Origin: JBKQVT01 sp963727245
Lineage (GTDB): Bacteria > Planctomycetota > Planctomycetia > Pirellulales > Thermoguttaceae
NCBI GenBank assembly: GCA_963727245.1
Contig: CAVSFO010000016.1
Coordinates: 308,389-372,388, forward strand
DNA: 64,000 nucleotides
Direction of reading: 5' to 3'
The position numbers were made by a program, and so were the translations under genes. Positions within the stretch are counted from its first letter, which is position 1. The number at the start of each line of letters is the position of its first letter. The notes beneath the pieces were generated by a model. The model ran no database searches. It was not told the origin of the DNA and worked only from the letters and a program-made list of their open reading frames with translations. Positions 45,114 to 53,217 of the stretch are shown in pieces.

Positions 45114-46154
45114 ATGCGATACAGACTCCTCGGGAAGAGCGGGCTGCGGGTTTCCGAATTGTGCCTGGGCACGATGACCTTCGGCGAAGACCTTGGCTGG
45201 GGTTCGCCCAAGGAGGAAAGCCGCAAGGTCTACGATGCCTTTCGGGAAGCAGGCGGCAACTTCATCGACACCGCCAACCTCTACACCGATGGCACCAGTG
45301 AGTCGTTTCTCGGCGAGTTCATCCAGGGCCATCGGGAGCGGCTGGTCCTGGCGACCAAGTACACCCTCAGCCGTCCCGTCGACGACCCCAATGCCGCCGG
45401 CAACCAGCGGAAGAATATGGTGCAAGCCGTCGAGGCCAGCTTGAAGCGACTCCGGACCGACTACCTTGATCTCTACTGGCTGCATATCTGGGATCAGCTC
45501 ACTCCCGTCGAGGAGGTGATGCGGGCCTTTGACGATCTCGTGCGTCAGGGCAAGATCCTCTATGCGGGAGTCTCCGACATGCCTGCCTGGGTCGTCGCCA
45601 GGGGCAACACCCTGGCCGAACTGCGGGGCTGGACGCCGTTCGTTGGATTGCAGATCGAGTACAGCCTGATCGAGCGAACGCCGGAACGGGAATTGTTGCC
45701 CATGGCGGCCGGCCTCGGGCTGGGGATCACCGCCTGGTCGCCCTTGGCAGGCGGCGTGCTCACGGGCAAGTATGTCGAACCCGGGCCGGGCGAAACGGGC
45801 GGAAAGCGTTTCGACGGGCCGGAAATGGCACAGTTCCATGCCTCTGGCGCTCGGGCGACCGCCATCGTCCGCGAGGTCCGGGCGGTGGCCCGGGAGTGCG
45901 GCCGGTCGCCTGCGCAGGTCGCACTGGCATGGTTGCGTCACCGTCCCGTGCCCGTCATCCCCATCATCGGGGCGCGGAGGCTGGAGCAGTTGAAGGACAA
46001 CCTGGGCAGCATCGAGGTGCGACTCGACCGGTCGCATCTCGACCGCTTGGAGGAGGTCAGTCGCGTGGAATTGGGATTCCCCCACGACTTCTACAAGAAG
46101 GAAGCAGTCCGCACGATCGTCTTCGGCGGCATGCGCGACCTGATCGACACGTAA
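45114..46154 (+). CDS. Aldo/keto reductase
   Basis: NAD(P)H-dependent oxidoreductase of 346 residues with a TIM barrel. The catalytic tetrad is visible: Asp in NFIDTANLYTDG together with the Tyr, Lys in LVLATKYTLS and His in DLYWLHIWDQL. The NADP-binding end has PVIPIIGARRLEQLKDNLG. The YghZ/Tas-like N-terminus MRYRLLGKSGLRVSELCLGT supports ATG 45114. Substrate unknown; sugars or aldehydes are typical. Confidence 0.88.
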   Translation: MRYRLLGKSGLRVSELCLGTMTFGEDLGWGSPKEESRKVYDAFREAGGNFIDTANLYTDGTSESFLGEFIQGHRERLVLATKYTLSRPVDDPNAAGNQRKNMVQAVEASLKRLRTDYLDLYWLHIWDQLTPVEEVMRAFDDLVRQGKILYAGVSDMPAWVVARGNTLAELRGWTPFVGLQIEYSLIERTPERELLPMAAGLGLGITAWSPLAGGVLTGKYVEPGPGETGGKRFDGPEMAQFHASGARATAIVREVRAVARECGRSPAQVALAWLRHRPVPVIPIIGARRLEQLKDNLGSIEVRLDRSHLDRLEEVSRVELGFPHDFYKKEAVRTIVFGGMRDLIDT

Positions 46155-46625
46155 CAGTGCGGCTTGTCTCCGATCTTCTTCACCCAACGGGCAGTGCCGT
46201 GAGGGAAAGGGGAAAATCCGGGCACGGCTTGATCGGTCGCCCAGATAGAGTATTCTTATATTTGGCCCTAGGGAGGGTAAGCGAATGGCTAGCGGCCACA
46301 CTGGAAATTGATAAAGTGGGTAATTTAGGCAATGTGCTGTTTTGCCGGGGAAAACGCGATAACCTATTATCTTGTGCCGATTTACGGCCTATTCTCTCGC
46401 CCTTTGCGAAGCCCTGGAAAGCCCCCTCTTCGGTATTAAGCGGGCGTCACTGACGCCCGCTCGCACGGCGCAGGAAAACTCGCAAGAAATGTGGTGTCGG
46501 GCAGCACAAGAAAGGCGCATGAAAATGGCGTCTGACCAAAGCGCCAGGAAACCAGGAACTCCCCCTCTCCGTTGGTACTGAGCAGGCGTCAGTGACGCCC
46601 GGCGACGGCAACCCCGACGGCCTGA
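46155..46625. repeat. Intergenic region with two R8 palindromes
   Basis: It is less GC-rich than the flanking DNA and carries no gene. Two units pair CCCCCTCT-like leaders with CGGGCGTCACTGACGCCCG (46441-46459) and AGGCGTCAGTGACGCC (46584-46599). Confidence 0.6.
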
Positions 46626-46829
46626 GCCCTCACCGTTCCCCAGGCGGCAAAGCGCCTGCACGTCGTCGCCAACACTGTCCACGATCTGGTCGAGCGGAGC
46701 GAACTGGGGCACCACCGAGTAGGCCGGGCCTTCCGCATCCTGCCGGCGGACATCGACGCCTACCGGCGACACGCGGCCGAGCACGTTCCCAACGGTCGCG
46801 CATTCTACCTCGCCAAAATTATGGTGTAG
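46626..46829 (+). pseudogene. Excisionase/MerR-type HTH fragment without a start codon
   Basis: The frame from about 46629 reads LTVPQAAKRLHVVANTVHDL, then ERSELGHHRVGRAFRILPAD and IDAYRRH: the helix-turn-helix of small excisionase-family DNA-binding proteins. A stop codon at 46623-46625 lies directly upstream in the same frame and no ATG/GTG precedes the domain. It is therefore a 5'-truncated remnant. It overlaps the tail of the convergent DUF4177-like gene by 25 bp. It may mark a former mobile-element or island boundary. Confidence 0.55.
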
Positions 46830-47092
46830 TTGCCACCGCCATCAATCATGGCGGCCCGTGCCTTCCAACCTTCCTTGGCATTGTCGTTAAGCAGCTTTTC
46901 GAGTTTGCGCGCGTCGCCAATTGCGTCGTGGTCAACAACAGTGCCTCGACCGAGAACCTTGTACTCTTCATTCGCGCCCATCGCGCCACCGCCGGCTTTC
47001 TTGGCGCTGCCGTCACACGACATGAACACCGCAACCGCGACTATTAGGAGTGCGGCAGCAATCCGACCAAACGACTTCTCAAACCTTGCCAT
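46805..47092 (-). CDS. Small lipoprotein with a DUF4177-like domain
   Basis: 95 residues. The start at 47092 (MARFEKSFGRIAAALLIVAV) gives a signal ending VFMSC, a weak lipobox. The mature part contains EEYKVLGRGTVVDHD and ARKLEKLLNDNAKEGWKARA followed by GGGNYTIILAR, the pattern of DUF4177. Function unknown. It is the last gene of the long minus-strand run, 142 bp after the PD40 gene, and may be outside that operon. Confidence 0.6.
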   Translation of the reverse strand: MARFEKSFGRIAAALLIVAVAVFMSCDGSAKKAGGGAMGANEEYKVLGRGTVVDHDAIGDARKLEKLLNDNAKEGWKARAAMIDGGGNYTIILAR

Positions 47093-47234
47093 AGTCTGAC
47101 TCCTTGAAAACAACCAAACAATGGTCACGGGCTGTTGTTTTTGCCGCGGCAACCACCCACCGCAGTAGCCCGATGAAAACGAAACAAATGCTCTTGACTA
47201 ATAGGCCCCAGGGGAACTGCAAACCCTGGAGCAC

Positions 47235-50200
47235 CTATTGCTGGCGCGTCCAGGTCTCATTCAGTGTTCGCGTGATGACCTTTCCACGATTGATCCCCGC
47301 TGGCCAATTGGTACAGCGGAGATGCAACTGTCCAGATTCGTCGAGTGTCGCGGTAACGGAAATCGAATGTCGCTTGGGAGCATCAGCCTTAAACACGGCC
47401 TGCAAGGTTCCTGTGAATGACTTCGAGTCTGCCTCTTCACCACGACGAGTTAGCCTGCCAGCGAACTCGCGGAGCGCATCGCTTTCAGCCAGGCTGACTG
47501 TAAGTGCCTTACCGTCATCGACAATCCGAAACTTCGCACCGCTAGCCACCTGCCAAGTGCCGCTAAGAGGCCCTTGATCCGTAGCCTTCTCGCTGGTCGG
47601 TTCTGCGCGCTTGGCCCCTGTCGCTGGCGTTTCATCTTCGGCTGCTTCTGACGAGCCCGGCTGGGGCATTGCTTCAAATTGTGGAACCTTCCAGGCAGGC
47701 AAGTCAGATGACACGTAGGAGGATTGGTAGAACACCGGCTCGCTGACATCGACGATCCAAATATGATGCTGATTCTGGTAGTCATAGCCCCCCCTCGCAG
47801 TCTCCTCGAACATGATCTTACTTCCATCAGGACTCCAGGAGAGATGACTTATCGCGTTGGTGCCAAACTGGGTATCACCGATCTGCATTACAGGCCGAAC
47901 CGCACTTCCGTCCACGTTGGCGACCCATACCGCAGGCAGAATAGCAACAGCCTCGTGGGATTTGGTCGGCTTACCATTGGCGTAAAACGCCACCCTGTTC
48001 CCATCAGGAGACCAGGACGATTGCGAAACACCAGTGCCAAGGACAAGTCGCCCGGCGTCCCTACCCTGAGCAGAGACAATCCACATTCCAGTAGCGGTCT
48101 CGAAGCTGATGCGTTTTCCATCTGGATGCCACAAGTGGTTTGTGCGGTAGCCGTGGCTGGTGTCGGTAATCTGCTTCTGGCTGCTGCCATCAACATTGAT
48201 GACGCAGAGAACCTCATTGTGCTCGCTGCCTCGGGCAAACAGAATCTTCTCGCCGTCAGGCGACCACCGCGGATTTTGGCCCCCCGTAAGTCTCCTTTGC
48301 CCCGTGCCATCTCCGTTTGCCAGCCAAATGTTCTGGTTGCTGTCAAACGCGATCTTGGTTCCATCGGGCGACCAACAAACATCATCACTAGTGTCGGGCG
48401 ACTTGAGTACGATGATTCTGCGCACTCCGTCGCCATTCACCCCGGTTGCACACACCTCGGTTTCCACCGGGTAGTCGCGCTTGCAGTAGCGCGCAAACAC
48501 AACGCCTCCGTCAGGTCTCCAGCATGGTGCCCAGTTGCACGGCCAGGACGGCGCATGTTGGTAATAGCGAGTCCAGTCTGTGCCCTGGATCACGCAAGTC
48601 TCTCCAGAGCCATCCAGATTCGCTACCCAAATGTACTGGCCGCGCCTGAACACAATTTGCTTTCCATCAGGCGAGCAACATGGCTGCGAGCCCCAGATCA
48701 TGTGGACGCCTGGAGGGGTCAGATTCGTGATACGCCGTAAGTTCTTACCATCCGGTCCAATCAGGTAGAGATTACCGCGGTCGCCGATCCCTCCTTCAAA
48801 GGCGATCGACTTTCCGTCCGGCGACCAGGATGGGGCCGCGCCCTCCGCAAGCCTCCGTACCCCTCCGCCCACTACGTCGAAGATTGCAACAAACATATCC
48901 AAGTTCAGGTCGTCCCTGGCGCCGGCTGCAACCTGCTTTGCATTGGGGGACCAAGATTGCGGAAGATAGCTAATGCGCACGGCACCCCCTTGGGAGGCGG
49001 TATTGAGCCACTTCACCTGCTGTGACTGCTTTGCAATTATACAGAGCCCTGCCCGAGCGCCTTGCTGGCCGATTGCGGCAAGCCTGGCACCGTCACGCGA
49101 GGCACAGGCGTATCCGAGTGCGCTCCCTCCTGGTCCCGTAAGGGGATGAAGGTCAGTACCTTCCAAGTCAATCATTGCTGCCCCATCGTTTCCGCTCAAG
49201 AGCAAGCCTTTTCTATCTGGCGTCCACTGTAGCCGGTCTCCCAACTCGTGCCAACCTTTATCTTTGGCCACCTGGAATATGTCGGTCGCGTTGGCCCTCA
49301 TAACGTACAAGTTGGTTCCAGTCTGGCCGTCCTTACTCTCAAGCGCTCGAAATGCTATCCTCTGCCCGTCAGGCGACCACGCCACGGCAACCGCATCGAG
49401 TTGAAGTGGGTCTGGCTGACGACCAGCGGGTGGTTGAAGCCCCCCGAAGAAGTTGCTGACCAGCCATCTCTTCGATCCATCGGCCGGGATGACCCAAACA
49501 TTTCCCGGAGCCAGCACAGTAACGACTCCGCCCGACTGTTTAGTGGGCCTGACGATGAACATGATGTACTTCCCATCTGGAGACCAACAGGGGCAGGAGC
49601 ATTCCAGCGGCGGCTCGATGAACCGTGGCGCGCTTCGTACACCCGGAACTTCAACAAGCTCATTACGTGCGCCGGACGCCGGAGATGACGGCATCGTGCC
49701 TGGGGCCGCTTTCCCGTTCCTCGGGCGGAATGTGGACGGCCCCGCGACGTTGGATTCCGCCGTTGATTTCGACGGCGCAATGTTATCCTCCGGCCGGAGA
49801 ATCCCCACCTTCGCCCTGCGTGCTTGCAAACGATTCCAGTCCTCTTCCCATTTCTCCCAACGCAGCCACCTTGCCCTGTAACCTCCCTCGGCGATAAGCT
49901 CCCTTTCACTCTTCCGTACCAGTCGCAGCGACATTCCACTGCCCGTGGCAAGTATTATCGCGTCCTTGTCTTCTCTCCATTGTCCCGATACTCCATCACT
50001 ATCTATACTTGGAAACGTTTCACCTTTCCGGCCCCGCTCCAACAGATCGCTTTCGCTTCGGTGTACTTTGGAATGCCGCCCACTACTTTGGGGGTGCCGC
50101 GCGTAGTTCTTGTATATCGCTCGATACAAACTCTTGTCCAAGTAAAATGTTCCATCTTTTTTCAGTTCGAGAATCTCGCTGCCCTTTTCGTAGAAAGCCA

Positions 50201-50801
50201 TCGTGTCAGAAAATCGGCTTGTTTCAGATTTGGGCCGAGCGGTAGACTCGAACGGCGTGATTCGCTCGGCCTTTTGATTAGTCGAGTCAGCTATATTGTC
50301 GGTCTTTCCCGAATCTGTGGGACCACTTCCCTTTCTTGTCTCACTCCCACTGGGTTCTGTGGATGCCGATTGGCTGGTCGTTTCTCGTGGAAGAGTGTCA
50401 CCACCGTCCTTTCGGTGAAGCCCTCCGAGGAAAAGGTACGCTGCGCCCGCACCGGCAATCACGACGAACGACGCGACGAATGGCAGCAATCTTAGTGCCA
50501 GCGGCGCGCGTGACGCCTTCTTGATTCCCGGTTGGCGGAATGCGGGGGCCGGAGCCCGCGGCAAAGGCTGCGATGTCGAAACACCCGTCACTGGGCTAGG
50601 ACTGGTCGCCGCCCGAATGGCTGACGCAAATGGCTCCGCCTGGACCAGCGGAAGCCACTGAGTCATGCCTTCTCGCCAACACATGGTCCTGTCGCTGATC
50701 TTTCCCGCTCGCCAGGATTGGATAAGCTGCTCGGCGGTGAACGGCCCGGCGGGCTGCTTGCCTTCGCCTGGAAGATACCACGCAGGAGAATTGCTGCTCA
50801 T
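47235..50801 (-). CDS. GYF_2-TM-PD40 beta-propeller membrane protein
   Basis: 1188 residues from ATG 50801. The N-terminal GYF_2 (DUF4339) domain (WYLPGEGKQPAGPFTAEQL to MTQWLPLVQAEPF, residues 9-56) is followed by a Pro-rich linker, one transmembrane helix (LLPFVASFVVIAGAGAAYLF, about 100-125), a lipocalin-like segment, and about twelve WSPDG-type PD40 repeats (for example AWSPDGQRIAF, CWSPDGTKIAF, RWSPDGEKILF). It ends in a GTWQVASGAKFRI domain. The likely topology is GYF inside and propeller outside. It may sense or scaffold, but no catalytic motif is seen. It is the third GYF_2 paralogue of the cluster; its GYF segment is very close at DNA level to the other two. Confidence 0.8.
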   Translation of the reverse strand: MSSNSPAWYLPGEGKQPAGPFTAEQLIQSWRAGKISDRTMCWREGMTQWLPLVQAEPFASAIRAATSPSPVTGVSTSQPLPRAPAPAFRQPGIKKASRAPLALRLLPFVASFVVIAGAGAAYLFLGGLHRKDGGDTLPRETTSQSASTEPSGSETRKGSGPTDSGKTDNIADSTNQKAERITPFESTARPKSETSRFSDTMAFYEKGSEILELKKDGTFYLDKSLYRAIYKNYARHPQSSGRHSKVHRSESDLLERGRKGETFPSIDSDGVSGQWREDKDAIILATGSGMSLRLVRKSERELIAEGGYRARWLRWEKWEEDWNRLQARRAKVGILRPEDNIAPSKSTAESNVAGPSTFRPRNGKAAPGTMPSSPASGARNELVEVPGVRSAPRFIEPPLECSCPCWSPDGKYIMFIVRPTKQSGGVVTVLAPGNVWVIPADGSKRWLVSNFFGGLQPPAGRQPDPLQLDAVAVAWSPDGQRIAFRALESKDGQTGTNLYVMRANATDIFQVAKDKGWHELGDRLQWTPDRKGLLLSGNDGAAMIDLEGTDLHPLTGPGGSALGYACASRDGARLAAIGQQGARAGLCIIAKQSQQVKWLNTASQGGAVRISYLPQSWSPNAKQVAAGARDDLNLDMFVAIFDVVGGGVRRLAEGAAPSWSPDGKSIAFEGGIGDRGNLYLIGPDGKNLRRITNLTPPGVHMIWGSQPCCSPDGKQIVFRRGQYIWVANLDGSGETCVIQGTDWTRYYQHAPSWPCNWAPCWRPDGGVVFARYCKRDYPVETEVCATGVNGDGVRRIIVLKSPDTSDDVCWSPDGTKIAFDSNQNIWLANGDGTGQRRLTGGQNPRWSPDGEKILFARGSEHNEVLCVINVDGSSQKQITDTSHGYRTNHLWHPDGKRISFETATGMWIVSAQGRDAGRLVLGTGVSQSSWSPDGNRVAFYANGKPTKSHEAVAILPAVWVANVDGSAVRPVMQIGDTQFGTNAISHLSWSPDGSKIMFEETARGGYDYQNQHHIWIVDVSEPVFYQSSYVSSDLPAWKVPQFEAMPQPGSSEAAEDETPATGAKRAEPTSEKATDQGPLSGTWQVASGAKFRIVDDGKALTVSLAESDALREFAGRLTRRGEEADSKSFTGTLQAVFKADAPKRHSISVTATLDESGQLHLRCTNWPAGINRGKVITRTLNETWTRQQ

Positions 50802-50927
50802 AAACTCACCTCTCCCGAACGCTAGGATTCTAACGAAACCAGCGGCCTGAGCCGCGCGGCTGCCGAGGGGGTGCTGGTCCAATGGGGCCGCCTGGGTTCT
50901 TGAGGCCGCGATGCTGGCAGTGCAGTG

Positions 50928-52118
50928 TCATGTTCCAATCTTCCGCAGGGCCTTTTCAACGATGCCTCGCTGCCACGAGTTCTCATTCTGACATTTCTTC
51001 AGGACGGGGACCGCTTCCCTCGCTGCGGGGCCGATCTCTCCCAAGGCCCAAACAACGTCTTGGTCAAACTCCCCACCCTTGAGTATTGCGACGAGTGCTG
51101 GTACGGCGGCTCCCGCATCTGGACCCAACTTTCCTAATACCACGGCTGCTGCTCGACGACATTCACGAGAATCACCAAGCGCCTCGGCGAGGGTGGGTAC
51201 GACCTCCTTTGCCTCTGGACCAAGCACTACGCCCTGGATTCCGAGTCCCCAAAGAACAGCGTAACGAACACCCCGTTCCCCGCTCCGAAGTTCCGCGAGA
51301 AGAACAGTCACGCCCTCGGGACCGATCTTTCCCAAAGCTGCTGCGGCCTCGGTGCCCGCATTCGAGTCTCGAAGCGCCTCTCTGAGAGCCGGTATGGCAG
51401 GCTTAGCTTCCGGCCCCATCACTGAAAACGCAAAAGCGGCACTGGAACGGACATCCTTGTTCCGGTCCTTGAGTGCCGCCGTCAGAGCAGGTATGGCTGG
51501 TGCGCCAACTTTCCCGAACCCCACCGCCGCGAATTTCTTGACCTGGTAGTTGTCATGTCGCATGGCCTTTGTCAGGGCGGGTATGGCTTCTGGTCCAAGG
51601 TTCTGCAATGCCGATGCAGCGTCGTTCCAAGAAATAGGGGTATTTCCACCGGGGCCTGAATCTGCGATCGCCAAAGCGAGAGCCGTCACGCCGTCTGCAT
51701 CCATCGCACCCAACTCTCTAATGGCGGATTGCCGGACCCCTGGGTCCCTCTCGCGGAGTTCGCTCAGCAGATGTTGTGCCCTAGGGGAAAGTTTTGGTGA
51801 AGCCAACATCGAGCAGACAACCCAGACAACCGCCAGCCCGCAGGTGACTACCCCGCCAACCACCAAGAGCGACCTCACTCGCACAAGCCTTGCACCCCGC
51901 ACGCGGGAAAGCGGCGGCACTTCAGCAACCCGGATAATGTTAGAGAAGGGATCAACCTGCACCAGCGGAAGCCACTGCGTCATCCCTTCTCGCCAACACA
52001 TGGTCTTGTCGCTGATCCTTCCCGCTCGCCAGGATTGGATAAGCTGCTCGGCAGTGAAAGGCCCGGTAGGTCGCCTGGCTTCGCCCGGAATGTACCACGA
52101 AGGAGAATCAGTCGTCAC
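50928..52118 (-). CDS. GYF_2-TM-HEAT repeat membrane protein
   Basis: 396 residues. The GYF_2 domain (WYIPGEARRPTGPFTAEQL to MTQWLPLVQVDPF) is followed by one transmembrane helix (VRSLLVVGGVVTCGLAVVWV, about 82-105). About seven HEAT/PBS-lyase-type repeats follow (LGPEAIPALTKAM, VGAPAIPALTAALKD, MGPEAKPAIPALREAL, LGPDAGAAVPALVAI). HEAT arrays bind proteins, so this is a candidate adaptor. It starts 74 bp after the preceding GYF_2 gene. The ATG at 52118 is supported by alignment of MTTDSPSWYIPG with the paralogues. Confidence 0.82.
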   Translation of the reverse strand: MTTDSPSWYIPGEARRPTGPFTAEQLIQSWRAGRISDKTMCWREGMTQWLPLVQVDPFSNIIRVAEVPPLSRVRGARLVRVRSLLVVGGVVTCGLAVVWVVCSMLASPKLSPRAQHLLSELRERDPGVRQSAIRELGAMDADGVTALALAIADSGPGGNTPISWNDAASALQNLGPEAIPALTKAMRHDNYQVKKFAAVGFGKVGAPAIPALTAALKDRNKDVRSSAAFAFSVMGPEAKPAIPALREALRDSNAGTEAAAALGKIGPEGVTVLLAELRSGERGVRYAVLWGLGIQGVVLGPEAKEVVPTLAEALGDSRECRRAAAVVLGKLGPDAGAAVPALVAILKGGEFDQDVVWALGEIGPAAREAVPVLKKCQNENSWQRGIVEKALRKIGT

Positions 52119-52192
52119 GGTTGCTCTCCCAGATTACTGACACAGAGTAAACGCGAAGGGTACAGAGTATTCGCCGTGTCATTCTTTTGCTC

Positions 52193-53209
52193 TCACCTGG
52201 CTGGCGGTATGGTAACTTCCTTCTCAAACGTCAGAAATAGCTCTTCTTCGCCCGCGATGTACAGCTTTATTGTCGCCGGATATCCACCCGGAAGAAATCC
52301 ACCAAGGAGAACAAGCCCTCCGCGCCTCATCTCGGCTTCCCTGAGCTTGCTATCACGGACGAAGAATGCGCCTCCGACCCTTACCGTTTCCATTCTTCCA
52401 TTCGTTCCTTCAACAAAACATCCTTGTTCGCAACGCTGCTCACCAATGGTAGCGACAAGTCTGTCAAAACATACCGGCAAGCTCCCTTGGTTTTCGACTG
52501 TAAGCGTGATCGCTTCTGGCTGCTGATGCCCCCCGCCAGTCCAGGGTTTCCACTTGAATTGGGCATCGAGAATTGTCAACCTTCCTCGGGTGAACTTCGG
52601 AGTTGCCTTATACACCACCCTCTCTGGTTGAAATGTTTTGACGAGGAGGGTGTACGTTCCAGCCTCTGGTTTCTGTTGCATTGCGAGCCTGACCGTCTTA
52701 GCATTTGTTATCATCTCGTTTTCTTCTATTACTTGTGTCTCCGTTTTTCCTTTGGGATCAGTAAGCATTACGGCCAGCTTGGCAGCTTTTCCGGTCACTA
52801 GTACTTCGAGGAATGGCTGACCATTCTCAATAAGGGGTCTGTACTCGGCTCGGTAGCCCGAGCCGAGAAAACTTGCGACGAAAAGAGTCCATAGGAGGTA
52901 AAGCAGAAGCAGCCCGGCAACCGCTGCGCCAACGAGCAACAACGGTCGCTTCGTTGGACGTATCGGCAACGCGCCGACTTGCCCGGCTTTCGCCGCCGCC
53001 TTGCTCGAAACGCTCGCCGACCGGATGGTTGACGCAAATGGCTCCGCCTGGACCAGCGGAAGCCACTGCGTCATGCCCTCTCGCCAACACATGGTCGTGT
53101 CGGTGAGCTTTCCCGCTTTCCATGATTGGAAAAGCTGCTCAGCAGTGAAGGGGCCGGTAGGTTGCTTCCCTTCACCCGGAATGTACCAAGAAGGAGAATT
53201 GCTGGTCAC
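52193..53209 (-). CDS. GYF_2-TM membrane protein with an unrecognised C-terminal domain
   Basis: 338 residues. The GYF_2 domain (WYIPGEGKQPTGPFTAEQL to MTQWLPLVQAEPF) is followed by a strong transmembrane helix (LLLVGAAVAGLLLLYLLWTL, about 90-110) and a beta-rich region of about 220 residues (EYRPLIENGQPFLEVLV to FLTFEKEVTIPPAR) that I do not recognise. The GTG at 53209 aligns with the paralogue starts; a GTG at 53221 overlaps the upstream stop as GTGA. Either way it is translationally coupled to the zinc-ribbon gene. The helix resembles that gene's helix (LLYLLWSLL), which hints at pairing in the membrane. Confidence 0.78.
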   Translation of the reverse strand: MTSNSPSWYIPGEGKQPTGPFTAEQLFQSWKAGKLTDTTMCWREGMTQWLPLVQAEPFASTIRSASVSSKAAAKAGQVGALPIRPTKRPLLLVGAAVAGLLLLYLLWTLFVASFLGSGYRAEYRPLIENGQPFLEVLVTGKAAKLAVMLTDPKGKTETQVIEENEMITNAKTVRLAMQQKPEAGTYTLLVKTFQPERVVYKATPKFTRGRLTILDAQFKWKPWTGGGHQQPEAITLTVENQGSLPVCFDRLVATIGEQRCEQGCFVEGTNGRMETVRVGGAFFVRDSKLREAEMRRGGLVLLGGFLPGGYPATIKLYIAGEEELFLTFEKEVTIPPAR

Positions 53210-53217
53210 GGTTGGCC

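Noticed and set aside
46592..47047. 151-codon plus-strand ORF antisense to the DUF4177-like gene
   Set aside because: Wrong frame for the HTH remnant and antisense to a lipoprotein gene with a proper signal sequence.
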